A stretch of 64,000 nucleotides of DNA from Massilia sp. Leaf139 (GCF_001424165.1 NZ_LMOJ01000025.1:62001-126000); one strand, 5' to 3'. Counted from the first letter of the stretch, positions 43,496 through 52,426 are shown. Numbers and translations are program-made. Notes: generated from the sequence alone by a model not told the origin.

Positions 43496-43673
43496 GACGG
43501 ACTCCATGGGTATTCGAGGGATCCCGCCTTGGTTGCCGCGCCGGGTAGGGGCGGGTTCGAAAGCGGGCAGGTGATCGGCCAGTCGGGTCGATCGGGCGCG
43601 TGGAGTGTATGGCCTTCCCGCTAACAGGGGAAATAGGGATTGCGGATGGGGGTATAAGAAAAAATGATGGCAG

Positions 43674-44606
43674 TTATTCACGCAAGCGTGCGCCGGGCCA
43701 GCCACCATTTGCACACAGCATTTCGGTGACTTGCCGTACCAAGCGGCTGATCGCCGTCGCCGCGTTCGTCAGTGGGATATTACGCGAGGCGCAGAGGGTG
43801 ACGCTGCGGCGGATCGGCGGGTTGTCAACCGGAGTAGCGGCGAGTAACCCGCTTTCGATCTCGGCACGCAGCGGCGCCAGCGGCAGCAGGGTGGCGCCCA
43901 TGTCGGCCAGCAGGGCCGATTTCAGGATCGCGATCGAATTGATTTCGATCAGGTTGGCCAGTGCCAGGCCCGCGTTCGCGGCCGCCTGCTCGATCAGCGG
44001 GCGCACGCCGTGCTGCTGGGCCGGCAGGATCAGGGTCGTGCCGAGCGCCCCGCCCAGCGCGATCGCCGCTTCCCGCGGTTTTAAAGCGGAATCGGCGCGG
44101 CAGATATACATCAGGTCTTCCTCGACCAGGGGTGTCGCTTCGAAGCCGCCGAGCTGGCCATCGTCGAACAAGACGGCGAGGTTCAGGCGTCCCGATTTCA
44201 ATTGTTCGGTCAGGCTACCCGAGATCTCTTCGGTCAGTTGCAGGGTGATTTCCGGGTAGGTGGCGCGGGCGGCGGTCAGCAGGGGCAGGGCCAGCGCGCC
44301 GGAAATGCTGTGGGGCAGGCCGAGCGTGACGCTGCCGGAAGGACGCGTGGTCGACTGGGTGACGGCCGAGCGCGCATCGGCGACCTGTTTCAGGATGGCC
44401 TGGGCGTGCTCGTAAAAAATTTTGCCGGCATCGGTGCTGAGGACGCCGTGGGCGGAGCGGTGCAGCAGCTGGGCGCCGAGTTCTTCTTCCAGTTGCCGCA
44501 ACTGCTGGGTCAGCGCCGGCTGGGCCACGTGCAGCACCAGCGCCGCGCGCGAGAGCGAGCCGTGGTCGACGATGGCAACAAAATAACGGAGTTGTCTTAA
44601 TTCCAT
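43674..44606 (-). CDS. LysR-family transcriptional regulator
   Basis: DNA-binding regulator of 310 residues. The winged helix-turn-helix is MELRQLRYFVAIVDHGSLSR followed by AALVLHVAQPALTQQLRQLE (residues 20-39) and LLHRSAHGVLSTDAGKIFYE. The effector domain begins near residue 90 (GSVTLGLPHSISGALALPLL) and resembles the Nac/Cbl-like subgroup. The start ATG is at 44606; a TTG three bases upstream is also in frame. It is 178 bp upstream of the oxidoreductase gene on the same strand and divergent from the HD-GYP gene. Its target is unknown; the oxidoreductase is a possible one. Confidence 0.92.
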   Translation of the reverse strand: MELRQLRYFVAIVDHGSLSRAALVLHVAQPALTQQLRQLEEELGAQLLHRSAHGVLSTDAGKIFYEHAQAILKQVADARSAVTQSTTRPSGSVTLGLPHSISGALALPLLTAARATYPEITLQLTEEISGSLTEQLKSGRLNLAVLFDDGQLGGFEATPLVEEDLMYICRADSALKPREAAIALGGALGTTLILPAQQHGVRPLIEQAAANAGLALANLIEINSIAILKSALLADMGATLLPLAPLRAEIESGLLAATPVDNPPIRRSVTLCASRNIPLTNAATAISRLVRQVTEMLCANGGWPGARLRE

Positions 44607-44729
44607 CAAGTACTATTTTGTGCCTGGTTGCAACACTTGAATGACGAAAAGTTTATGTACGGAAATGGAATTGCTATACTTCCCAGTCCGTCGTGGTGGC
44701 GGAGATTAACATATCGCTGGACTGTCGCA

Positions 44730-45950
44730 ATGCTTAAGAAAATCGATTCCTCCCAGCTTCGCGTGGGCATGGCCATCCACGACCTCGACTGCGGCTGGAT
44801 GGAACACCCGTTTGTGCGCGCCAGGTTCGTCCTCAGCAGCGAAGACGAAATCCGCAAGATCACCCGCGCCGGTATCCGCAATGTCGTCATCGATTGCGCC
44901 AAGGGGCTCGACGTGGCGGAGGCGCCGACCCTGGCCGAAGCCCAGGCCAAGACCGAAGCGGAAGTGACGGCGATCGCCAGTAAACTGGTGAAACCGGTGC
45001 GCGCCACGCTCGGCGACGAGATGCAGCGCGCGGTCGGCATCCGGCGCCAGGCCGTCAACCTGGTGCGCACGGTGATGCAGGACGCGCGCCTGGGCAAGGC
45101 GGTCGAGATGGAAAACGTCTCGCCGGTCGTGACGAACATCACCGAATCGATCCTGCGCAATTCCGGCGCCTTGCTCAGCCTGATGCGCATCAAGACCAAG
45201 GACGACTATACGTTCCTGCATTCGGTCAGCGTCTGCACCTTGCTGGTGGCCTTCTGCCGTTCGCGCGGCATGGACGACGAAACGATTTATCAGGCCGGCG
45301 TGGGCGGCCTGCTGCACGACACCGGCAAGGCGCTGGTGCCGGACACCATCCTGAACAAGCCGGGGCGCCTGACCGACGAAGAATTCGCGATCATCAAGAA
45401 GCACCCGCGCGACGGTTACGACCTCCTGCGCCAGACGCCGGAGATTGGCGCCATCCCGCTCGATATCACCTTGCACCACCACGAGCGGCGCGACGGCAGC
45501 GGTTATCCTGAAATGCAGAACGAGAGCGAGATCAGCGAGCTGGCGCAGATGGCGGCGATCGTCGACGTGTATGACGCCATCACCTCGGATCGCTGCTACC
45601 ACAAGGGCATGTCGGCGGCCGATGCGCTGCGCAAGATCTACGAGTGGAGCAAGTTCCACTTCAATCCGGCGCTGACCCAGGAATTCATGCGCTGCGTCGG
45701 TATTTATCCGGTCGGCACGATGGTGATGCTGGAGTCGGGACGCCTGGGCGTGGTGGTCGAACCGCACGAAAGCAATCTGCTGACGCCGAAGGTGAATGTG
45801 TTCTTCAACACCAAGAGCCAGATGTACATCCGGCCGGAGCTGCTCGACCTGTCGCGCGCGCTCGGCTTTGGCGGCGGCGACAAGATCGTGCGTCACGAGT
45901 CGCCGGATAAATGGCGCGTCGATCCGAACAAATTCCTGTTGGTGGCCTAA
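44730..45950 (+). CDS. HD-GYP cyclic-di-GMP phosphodiesterase
   Basis: Predicted c-di-GMP hydrolase of 406 residues. The start at 44730 (MLKKIDSSQLRVGMAIHDLD) matches the DUF3391-type N-terminal domain common in this class; an in-frame ATG-initiated extension upstream shows no family similarity. The HD-GYP domain has H164 in FLHSVSVC, the HD pair in GLLHDTGKALVPD (196-197), ITLHHHERRDGSGYP (residues 246-260) and a later IVDVYDAITSDRCY. All key residues of an active enzyme appear present. It converges with a GGDEF gene, four bases apart, so both synthesis and breakdown of the messenger lie at one locus beside the Tad pilus genes. Confidence 0.93.
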   Translation: MLKKIDSSQLRVGMAIHDLDCGWMEHPFVRARFVLSSEDEIRKITRAGIRNVVIDCAKGLDVAEAPTLAEAQAKTEAEVTAIASKLVKPVRATLGDEMQRAVGIRRQAVNLVRTVMQDARLGKAVEMENVSPVVTNITESILRNSGALLSLMRIKTKDDYTFLHSVSVCTLLVAFCRSRGMDDETIYQAGVGGLLHDTGKALVPDTILNKPGRLTDEEFAIIKKHPRDGYDLLRQTPEIGAIPLDITLHHHERRDGSGYPEMQNESEISELAQMAAIVDVYDAITSDRCYHKGMSAADALRKIYEWSKFHFNPALTQEFMRCVGIYPVGTMVMLESGRLGVVVEPHESNLLTPKVNVFFNTKSQMYIRPELLDLSRALGFGGGDKIVRHESPDKWRVDPNKFLLVA

Positions 45951-45954
45951 GCGC

Positions 45955-46995
45955 TCAGAAAAACTCGGCGGTGTCGTTCGAGGTTACGGTCTGCAGCAAG
46001 CCGCGTTCGACCAGTTCGTTGTAATGACAAGCTTGATTGCGGCCATGGGTCTTGGCATAGTACAAAGCCTGGTCGGCATGGCCGAGCGTGACGACGGGCG
46101 AATCGTAGGGACTGATGCTGACGAAACCCACGCTCACCGTCACTTTCCCCACCTGGGGGAACTGGTAAGACTCGACGTTGCCGCGGAAGCGGTCGATGAT
46201 GCGGCGCGCATGTTTCAGCGTCGTCGAGCGTAACAGCACCACGAATTCCTCGCCGCCGAAGCGGAACACCCGATCCTGGGCACGGAACGAGGCCTGCAAT
46301 TGGTTCGCGATCAGGATCAGCACTTCATCCCCATACAAGTGGCCGAAGGTGTCGTTCACCATCTTGAAATGATCGACATCGACAACGGCCAGCCATCCCT
46401 TTTCCTCCCCCTGGCTGCAGCGCCGTTCTGGTTGGCCCGGCAGCGGCGGCTCCGGTTCGGCCGGGCTTTGCAGCATGCGCGCGAGCTGGTCTTCGAAGGT
46501 CTTGCGGTTGAGGAGGCCGGTCAGCGAATCGCGTTCGCTGTAGTCGAGTAAATTCTGGAAATTGCGGTAGACCCCGACGATGCCGGCAACCATGTGGATG
46601 GTCGCGGCCGGGAAGGGCGCGTCGCGCACGATTTCGAGGCAGGTATCGGCCTTGTCGCCGAACCAGATCGGCAGCCACAGGGTACGGGTACAGCCGGGGC
46701 CGCAGGCTTCGGCGCTGGCATCGTGGCGCGCCAGGCAGGCTGCCAGTTCCGGATAGGCGTCGAGCGGTTGGCCGGGCGTGCCGTTGTCATGCAGGTCTTC
46801 GACGCGGGCACTGCCGAGGGCACTGATCGTGGCGCGCACCCGCACATACTGGCGAGCGCCGACCGTGGAGATGGATAACACCCGCGTTTGCGCGGCAGCG
46901 GCCAGTTCCTGCACTGCCGCGACTACCGAGATGTCGAGCATCGCATGGTCGCGGTGGCCGGTCATGTCCACCATGTGTTTCAGAAGGGAATCCAT
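45955..46995 (-). CDS. GGDEF diguanylate cyclase
   Basis: Predicted c-di-GMP synthase of 346 residues. The start at 46995 (MDSLLKHMVDMTGHRDHAML) has GAGA a few bases upstream. The N-terminal 140 residues look like a GAF-type sensor (VLSISTVGARQYVRVRATIS). The GGDEF domain begins at SERDSLTGLLNRKTFEDQL near 153; the active site is RFGGEEFVVLL (247-251), and the inhibitory I-site RAQD is at 238-241, five residues before it. It should therefore be active and product-inhibited. A 20-residue Pro/Glu-rich insert (PAEPEPPLPGQPERRC) follows the first helix of the domain. It converges with the HD-GYP gene. Confidence 0.93.
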   Translation of the reverse strand: MDSLLKHMVDMTGHRDHAMLDISVVAAVQELAAAAQTRVLSISTVGARQYVRVRATISALGSARVEDLHDNGTPGQPLDAYPELAACLARHDASAEACGPGCTRTLWLPIWFGDKADTCLEIVRDAPFPAATIHMVAGIVGVYRNFQNLLDYSERDSLTGLLNRKTFEDQLARMLQSPAEPEPPLPGQPERRCSQGEEKGWLAVVDVDHFKMVNDTFGHLYGDEVLILIANQLQASFRAQDRVFRFGGEEFVVLLRSTTLKHARRIIDRFRGNVESYQFPQVGKVTVSVGFVSISPYDSPVVTLGHADQALYYAKTHGRNQACHYNELVERGLLQTVTSNDTAEFF

Positions 46996-47219
46996 GTCAT
47001 TCTCAGAAATGTAATCAACCCGCCACTGCATCTCCTAGGCTGGCGTCAGATGCCAAATTTCCTAAGAGCAAGCGAAACAGGATAATCCTTTTTTGTTATC
47101 CGAGCAATATTTGCGCTCGATTTTTTGGCGATATCGGCGGCGCATCCAGACGAATGCGATCTGGCTCAATGTTTTCACGAGGTAATTAATTCCGTAGGGA
47201 AAACTTGCTAGTAGTCAAC

Positions 47220-47246
47220 TTGCTGCAAGGCATCATCTCCTATAGT
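47220..47246 (+). promoter_or_regulatory. Weak promoter candidate of the pilus locus
   Basis: The 351-bp gap 46996-47346 between the divergent GGDEF gene and the pilin gene has no gene. TTGCTG (47220-47225) and TATAGT (47241-47246) are 15 bp apart, shorter than usual. No sigma-54 pattern was found in the gap. A leader of about 100 bp would precede the pilin gene. Confidence 0.3.
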
Positions 47247-47346
47247 GAACTCACTGCAGCGGAAACGACAAAGCGAAGTTGGCAGCGTCAAGGGAAGTTC
47301 CAGCCGTTGCAGGGTTGTTCTTATAAACCACCATATGGAGTTTTAC

Positions 47347-47535
47347 ATGAAAACGATCTTTACCGCTGTGCAAGCTTTCATCGCTGACGAAGACGGCGTG
47401 ACTGCCATCGAGTACGGCCTGATCGCTGCCCTGGTCGGTGTTGGTGTGGCTGTCGCTGCAAAAGCACTGGGCGAAGGGATCAGCGATACGTTCGACAACG
47501 TGGTGAGCCGCCTGTCCGCCGCTATCGGTAGTTAA
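47347..47535 (+). CDS. flp: Flp-family type IVb pilin
   Basis: Major subunit of the Tad (tight adherence) pilus, 62 residues. The start at 47347 has GGAG seven bases upstream. A short leader MKTIFTAVQAFIADEDG is cut before VTAIEYGLIAALVGVGVAVA, the classic Flp hydrophobic stretch with Glu at mature position 5 and Tyr at 6. The C-terminus SDTFDNVVSRLSAAIGS is typical. It is followed by a strong terminator, which would give more pilin than assembly-protein transcript, and then by the prepilin peptidase gene. Confidence 0.95.
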   Translation: MKTIFTAVQAFIADEDGVTAIEYGLIAALVGVGVAVAAKALGEGISDTFDNVVSRLSAAIGS

Positions 47536-47543
47536 TTTGGCTT

Positions 47544-47575
47544 AACCCTCCGGATCGCAATCCGGAGGGTTTTTT
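47544..47575 (+). terminator. Terminator between pilin and peptidase genes
   Basis: AACCCTCCGGAT-CGCA-ATCCGGAGGGTT stem-loop followed by T residues, nine bases after the pilin stop. It may let limited read-through supply the downstream tad genes. Confidence 0.9.
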
Positions 47576-47589
47576 CATGGAGCCCGATC

Positions 47590-48120
47590 ATGCCGATTTC
47601 CACCTGGCTCGACTTGTTCTTGATTCTCCTTGTCGTCAGCGCGGCCGTGACCGATCTGGCAATCCGCAAAATTCCGAATCTCTTCCTGCTGCTTGCCTGG
47701 TGCGCTGCGCTTGGCCTGCGGCTGTGCGATACCGCGCCCGCCAGCGGCCTTGGCCATGCCCTCGGAGGTGCGTTCATCGGCTTCGCGCTGTTCCTGCCCC
47801 TGTACGCGGTACGTGGCATGGCAGCGGGCGACGTCAAATTGATGGCCACGGTCGGCCTGTTTCTCGGCCCCGCTACGACAGCGACAGCCTGCATCCTGAC
47901 CTGGTGCGTCGGCGGCGCGATGGCGCTGGTGATGATCCTGTTTACACGACGCTGGTCGGACGCCTATGCCAACCTGCGCGGCCTGTTGCGGCCCATGCTG
48001 TTGCGTGTCGAAACGCCAGCCCCGGCTGCGATGACCCGACCTAGCGTCGGTTCAATGCCTTACGGATTCGCAATCGCGCTGACCACCTTATGGCTGTTGG
48101 CACAACGTCATCTTTCGTGA
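47590..48120 (+). CDS. A24-family prepilin peptidase (TadV/CpaA)
   Basis: Inner-membrane aspartyl peptidase of 176 residues that removes the leader of Flp prepilin. Catalytic Asp residues are in SAAVTDLAIRKIPN near residue 22 and in MAAGDVKLMATVGLFLGP near 80 (GD motif). Five or six hydrophobic helices are visible (FLILLVVSAAVTD, GGAFIGFALFLPLYAV, GGAMALVMILF, AIALTTLWLLA). GGAG lies upstream of the ATG. It is placed between the pilin gene and the first assembly ATPase gene. The C-terminal 40 residues (LRVETPAPAAMTRPSVG) are longer than in the smallest family members. Confidence 0.9.
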   Translation: MPISTWLDLFLILLVVSAAVTDLAIRKIPNLFLLLAWCAALGLRLCDTAPASGLGHALGGAFIGFALFLPLYAVRGMAAGDVKLMATVGLFLGPATTATACILTWCVGGAMALVMILFTRRWSDAYANLRGLLRPMLLRVETPAPAAMTRPSVGSMPYGFAIALTTLWLLAQRHLS

Positions 48121-48222
48121 CCGTAACCGCTTGCTGCGCCTCAATGGCCAGCAAGACCCGGTCGCTAGAATGAATTCAATGTCCCGAGGGAATGTGCCCT
48201 CGTGAACGCAAGGAGAGTTGCC

Positions 48223-49653
48223 ATGAGTGAAACGCTGTCTTTCGCAGCGTCTGCGGCGGTTTTCGGTACATCACCAGCTGCGCCCGCAATGCCGCCGGGC
48301 GAGCTGGAGATCGCGGCGATCTTGCCGCGTCAACCGCGCACCCTCAGCGATACCGGACTCGACTTGCGGCTGGTGTCGGCTCTCGTGCTCAAAACCTTGC
48401 ATGTGACCGGCCGCGCGCCGTTGCCGCTCTTGTCCGGGAAGCTGCGCCTGTCCGTCAGCGTGCTGCGCGAAGTGCTGACTGCGATGACGGTCGACCAGCA
48501 TGTCGAAGTGGCCTGGTCGGGCGATTCCGACATCGACGTGCAATACCAATTGACCGCCATCGGCCAACGCGTCGTGCTCGACTGCCTGGCGAAGTGCGCC
48601 TATGTCGGGCCGGCGCCGGTCACGCTGGACGCATATCGCGCGATGGTCGAGCGCCAGTCGCTGCGCCGGCCGGTGCTGCGCCATCCGGGCCGGCAGGGTG
48701 GCTGCCCGTCTTCGTCCCTTTGTGGATCGACTCCGGCCGCCCTGGCCGCCATGCTGGCCGACGACGGCCTCGATCCGGCCCAGCGCGAGCTGCTCGGCGC
48801 GGCCTTGCATGCACAACGTCCGCTGCTGCTGCACGGCCCGACCGGTTCCGGCAAGACGACGCTGGCGCGCAAGCTGGCGCGTCTGCTGCCAGGCGCGGTG
48901 GCAGTGCCGCACGCGATCCTGATCGGCGACCGCATCGTCCCCTTTCACGATCCACTGCGTCATCCGGCGCCGCTGCCGCTCGGACGCCATGAGGAACGGC
49001 GCAGCTGCGATGCGCGCTGGGCCATCTGTCAGCGCCCGCTGGTGCACGTGGGCGCAGAGCTCGACGCAGCCATGCTGCGGCTGCACGCTGACCCGGTTAG
49101 CGGCATGCATCACGTACCTCTGCAGCTGCAGGCCAACAACGGCATCCTCGTCCTCGACGATATCAGTGGCCGCGTGCCAGTGGGCGAGCTGCTCCCGGCC
49201 CTGCTGGGCATGCTCGATGGTGCGCCGGCCCGCCTGGGCGCGGGAGGGCACGGAGAGACCATGCCATTCGACGCGATGCTGGTGCTCGTCACTAACCAGG
49301 CACCGGCCAGCGTGTTCGATCCCGCGCTCCTGCGCCGCATCGCTTATCGCATCGGTTTCGGGGCACTGGCCGAGCTGGCCTACCGCGCATTGATGCGCCG
49401 TGCCAGTCGCCTCAACGGCATCGACTGCGACGAGACCGTGATCGACCACCTGGTCACGTGTCTGCACCGCGCCAGCGGCACGCCGCTGCTGGCCTGCTAT
49501 CCGCACGAGCTGCTCGGCCGTGTGCTCGATTTTGCCGGGTTCGCCGGCACCGAACCCCGCCTGACGATCGCTGCCCTGGAGCAGGCGTGGAACAGCATCT
49601 GCACCAACGGCAGCGCCCCGGCCCCGTGCCTCGTCGCAGGAATCGAACCATGA
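48223..49653 (+). CDS. AAA-type ATP-binding protein of the Tad locus
   Basis: Predicted cytoplasmic ATPase of 476 residues with no standard tad name. The start at 48223 (MSETLSFAASAAVFG) has GGAGA six bases upstream. Residues 45-135 look like a winged-helix domain (RLVSALVLKTLHVTGRAPLP). The P-loop is LLLHGPTGSGKTTLARKLA near 210, Walker B is NGILVLDDISGRVP near 310, sensor 1 is MLVLVTNQAPASVF near 355 and DPALLRRIAYRIGF supplies arginine-finger candidates. It resembles ATP-binding proteins found in some betaproteobacterial tad loci. It overlaps cpaB by ATGA, which ties it to pilus assembly or its regulation. Confidence 0.8.
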   Translation: MSETLSFAASAAVFGTSPAAPAMPPGELEIAAILPRQPRTLSDTGLDLRLVSALVLKTLHVTGRAPLPLLSGKLRLSVSVLREVLTAMTVDQHVEVAWSGDSDIDVQYQLTAIGQRVVLDCLAKCAYVGPAPVTLDAYRAMVERQSLRRPVLRHPGRQGGCPSSSLCGSTPAALAAMLADDGLDPAQRELLGAALHAQRPLLLHGPTGSGKTTLARKLARLLPGAVAVPHAILIGDRIVPFHDPLRHPAPLPLGRHEERRSCDARWAICQRPLVHVGAELDAAMLRLHADPVSGMHHVPLQLQANNGILVLDDISGRVPVGELLPALLGMLDGAPARLGAGGHGETMPFDAMLVLVTNQAPASVFDPALLRRIAYRIGFGALAELAYRALMRRASRLNGIDCDETVIDHLVTCLHRASGTPLLACYPHELLGRVLDFAGFAGTEPRLTIAALEQAWNSICTNGSAPAPCLVAGIEP

Positions 49654-50507
49654 AAAACAAGCGCGCCCTTGTCGTGATGGCCATCGCCATCTTGTTCGGC
49701 CTGACCGCCGTGATCCTTGCTTCACGCTGGCTGTTGCTGCAACCGACCACCAGTGCCGGACATATCGTGGTCGCGGCGAGCGATATCAATCTCGGGCAGC
49801 GCCTGACGCCGGAGATGGTCAAGCTCGCCGAATGGCCTGCCGACAGCATGCCCAAGGGTGCCTTCAGCGATCCGGCGAAACTGGCTGGCCGGGTGCTTAA
49901 AAGCAGTGTCCTGGCCGGCGAACCCGTGAGCGAAGCGAAGCTGGCACCGGCCGGCACGCTCGGCGGCCTGTCAGCCCTGATCACCGAAGGCAAACGCGCG
50001 ATCACGGTGCGCGTTAACGATGTCATCGGCGTGGCCGGTTTCACGCTGCCGGGGAACTATGTCGACATTATCGTCAGCACCGAAAAGGATCCTGCGCCAG
50101 ACAGCAACGCACGTGAACAGAGCATTTCGAAGATCGTACTCGAACGCATCCTCGTGCTGGCGGTCGCACAGGAAGTCAACCGCGACGAGACCAAACCACG
50201 TGTGGTGAATGCCGTCACGCTCGAGGTCACGCCGGAACAGGCGGAAAAGCTCGATCTGGCACGCAGTGTCGGCACGCTGTCGCTGGCGCTGCGCAACCAG
50301 GTCGATCCGCAATCGGCTCAGACCGAGGGAGCGACCAAGCTGACCCTGCTGCCGGTGGCGGCACCGAGTGTCAAGCCGCAGGCACCGAAACCAGTCGTGG
50401 CGCGCCGCCCGGAAAAACCCACGGTGCACCGGGTTGCTACGCCACCCGTGCGGCGCAATTGCGTCACCGTCATCAACGGCCTGCATTCCTCGCAAGAGTG
50501 CCTCTGA
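49650..50507 (+). CDS. cpaB: Tad pilus assembly protein CpaB/RcpC
   Basis: Periplasmic assembly protein of 285 residues anchored by one N-terminal helix (RALVVMAIAILFGLTAVILA). The SAF domain follows: HIVVAASDINLGQRLTPEMV near residue 37 and LAGRVLKSSVLAGEPVSEAK near 78. An RcpC-type beta region follows with DVIGVAGFTLPGNYVDIIVS near 122 and EVTPEQAEKLDLARSVGTLS near 190. The C-terminal 50 residues are Pro/Lys/Arg-rich and end with two cysteines (RRNCVTVINGLHSSQECL), perhaps a disulphide. It works beside the secretin. It overlaps the ATPase gene by ATGA. Confidence 0.92.
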   Translation: MKNKRALVVMAIAILFGLTAVILASRWLLLQPTTSAGHIVVAASDINLGQRLTPEMVKLAEWPADSMPKGAFSDPAKLAGRVLKSSVLAGEPVSEAKLAPAGTLGGLSALITEGKRAITVRVNDVIGVAGFTLPGNYVDIIVSTEKDPAPDSNAREQSISKIVLERILVLAVAQEVNRDETKPRVVNAVTLEVTPEQAEKLDLARSVGTLSLALRNQVDPQSAQTEGATKLTLLPVAAPSVKPQAPKPVVARRPEKPTVHRVATPPVRRNCVTVINGLHSSQECL

Positions 50508-50531
50508 CCCCTTTACCGTTCAGGTGAAATC

Positions 50532-52079
50532 ATGAACACCAGTTCAAAACCGTCCGCCTACTCCGTCCATCCGCGCGTCGGCCTGGCTTGCCTGTTGCGC
50601 CAGTGCGCGCTGGGCGGCGCCGCCCTCGCCCTGGCCGGCGCCGCGCACGCGGCACGCCTGAATCCCCAGGCCGATGCGGCGCCTGCCGCCGGCGAACGTA
50701 ATCTTGCCGGACCGCGCTGCAGCGGCGAAGCGGCGCGCCCTGCGCAGGTCGCGCTGCAGATGGGTAAATCGACGCTGATGCGCTTGCCAGAAGCCGTCCA
50801 GAACCGTAGCGTCGGCAACCCGGAAGTCGTGCAAGCGATGCTGGTGTCGCCCGACACGATGTATATCGCCGGGGTCGACGTCGGTACCACCAATATGATC
50901 ATCCAGGGCCGCAGCGGCTTGTGCAGCGTGCTCGATATCACGGTCTCGATGGATCCGAGCGCGCTCCAGGCAACGCTCGCTGCGGTCATGCCCGAAGAAA
51001 AGGATATACGGGTACTGGCCGCCGCCGACTCGCTGGTGCTGAGCGGTACCGTCTCCGATGCGTCGGCAGTCGCTCGTGCCGCCGAGCTGGCTACCGCCTA
51101 CGTGCGCCGTCCGCTCCGTCCGCTCGGTGCCGTACCGAAGGAGCTGGCGCCCAACGCGGCTGATTCCGCAGCCAGCCCTGCCGGCAATGCCAGCCTACGG
51201 GTGGTGAATATGCTCGCAGTGGCCGCGCCACAGCAGGTACAACTCGAAGTCAAAGTCGCCGAAGTGTCGAAAAGCCTCCTCGAAAAGCTCGAAACCAGCG
51301 TTAGCTGGAGCTTTTTTGGTACCAGCAGTTGGGCAACCGCACTGGCCACGAACTTCCTGAGTGGCAGCTTGAGAGCCGGATTGGCCTCGGGGCGCCAGAA
51401 CGGTAACGGTTATGGCGTCGCTGCCCAGACCCAGGATAGTTTGGTGCGCGTATTGGCCGAGCCGAACGTCATGGCCATCAGCGGCCAGGAAGGCAGCTTC
51501 CTGGCTGGCGGCAAGTTTTATATTCCGGTCGCGCAGGAGAACAACCGTGTCACGCTGGAAGAAAAGGAGTTCGGCGTCGGCCTGCGCTTTACACCGACCG
51601 TGCTCGCCGGCGGACGAATCAACCTGCGCGTCGCACCCGAAGTATCGGAGCTGTCGCGCGAGGGAATCGGCATCAATGCCTTCGGCAATTCCGGCGGCGC
51701 GATCCTCCCGGTCGTCACTACGCGCCGCGCCAGCACCACGGTGCAGTTATACGATGGCCAGAGCTTCGTCATCGGAGGCCTCATCAAGAGCAATCTGGTG
51801 ACCGGTCTGAAAGGACTCCCGGGACTAGGCGAAGTGCCGGTGCTTGGTGCGCTGTTTCGCAGCACCGACTTCCAGCAGGATCGCAGCGAACTGGTTTTCG
51901 TGATCACGGCGCGCTTGGTCAAGCCGCTGACGGCAACCGGATACACATTGCCGACCGATGGCGTGGATGCCCCATCGCGTGCCGCCCTGATGCTCGGTGG
52001 CCGCCTTGAAAGTACGGCAAAACCGCCGCCGCCCAGCGCGCGCACGGGCCAGAGCGTCGACGGATTCGAACTCAAATAG
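50532..52079 (+). CDS. cpaC: Tad pilus secretin CpaC/RcpA
   Basis: Outer-membrane secretin of 515 residues that forms the pilus exit channel. A signal peptide ends near GAAHAAR. The N-terminal pilus and BON-like domains are in LMRLPEAVQNRSVGNPEVVQ near residue 82 and MSAL-type SLVLSGTVSDASAVARAAEL near 170. The secretin core has VQLEVKVAEVSKSLLEKLET near 235, EFGVGLRFTPTVLAGGRINL near 350, and the signature VQLYDGQSFVIGGLIKSN near 410 with GLPGLGEVPVLGALFRS. It follows cpaB by 24 bp and precedes the small lipoprotein gene by nine bases. Confidence 0.94.
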   Translation: MNTSSKPSAYSVHPRVGLACLLRQCALGGAALALAGAAHAARLNPQADAAPAAGERNLAGPRCSGEAARPAQVALQMGKSTLMRLPEAVQNRSVGNPEVVQAMLVSPDTMYIAGVDVGTTNMIIQGRSGLCSVLDITVSMDPSALQATLAAVMPEEKDIRVLAAADSLVLSGTVSDASAVARAAELATAYVRRPLRPLGAVPKELAPNAADSAASPAGNASLRVVNMLAVAAPQQVQLEVKVAEVSKSLLEKLETSVSWSFFGTSSWATALATNFLSGSLRAGLASGRQNGNGYGVAAQTQDSLVRVLAEPNVMAISGQEGSFLAGGKFYIPVAQENNRVTLEEKEFGVGLRFTPTVLAGGRINLRVAPEVSELSREGIGINAFGNSGGAILPVVTTRRASTTVQLYDGQSFVIGGLIKSNLVTGLKGLPGLGEVPVLGALFRSTDFQQDRSELVFVITARLVKPLTATGYTLPTDGVDAPSRAALMLGGRLESTAKPPPPSARTGQSVDGFELK

Positions 52080-52088
52080 GAGGCGGCA

Positions 52089-52361
52089 ATGACAACTAGG
52101 ACAATCGCAGGAATCGCGGCCCTGCTGCTGCTACAAGGCTGTTCGACGGCGCCGCGCTTCGATAAGAACTTCGGCGAGTCGGTACGTGCCAACCTTGCTG
52201 CGCAAACGATCGATCCACGCGCAGCAGCCAATACCAACCCTGCCACTGGCATCGACGGGGCGGCGGCGCGCGCGGCGCATGAGCGCTACCAGCGTTCCTT
52301 CACTCAGCCCGACAACGCAGCCAATGCACCGCTGCTCAAGACGCTGGGCAGCGGTCGGTAA
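52089..52361 (+). CDS. Small Tad-locus lipoprotein
   Basis: Predicted outer-membrane lipoprotein of 90 residues. AGGAGG lies just upstream of the ATG. The signal ends in lipobox LLLQGCST, followed by RFDKNFGESVRANLAAQTID and NPATGIDGAAARAAHERYQR, a pattern seen in small lipoproteins coded beside tad secretin genes. It probably assists secretin placement, like a pilotin or CpaD-type protein, but it is far shorter than CpaD (about 200 residues). Function is inferred from position. Confidence 0.82.
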   Translation: MTTRTIAGIAALLLLQGCSTAPRFDKNFGESVRANLAAQTIDPRAAANTNPATGIDGAAARAAHERYQRSFTQPDNAANAPLLKTLGSGR

Positions 52362-52426
52362 ACCGGCCGGCGCCTGATCGCAATTGTTCCTTCATTTTCC
52401 ACTCCAGCGCCTCTACGAGGATCGTC

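Noticed and set aside
39506..43624. Very long open frame (1372 codons) on the plus strand opposite the oxidoreductase and icmF genes
   Set aside because: It mirrors the codon structure of strong minus-strand genes in GC-rich DNA; its translation is Gln/His/Arg/Val-rich with no domain pattern.
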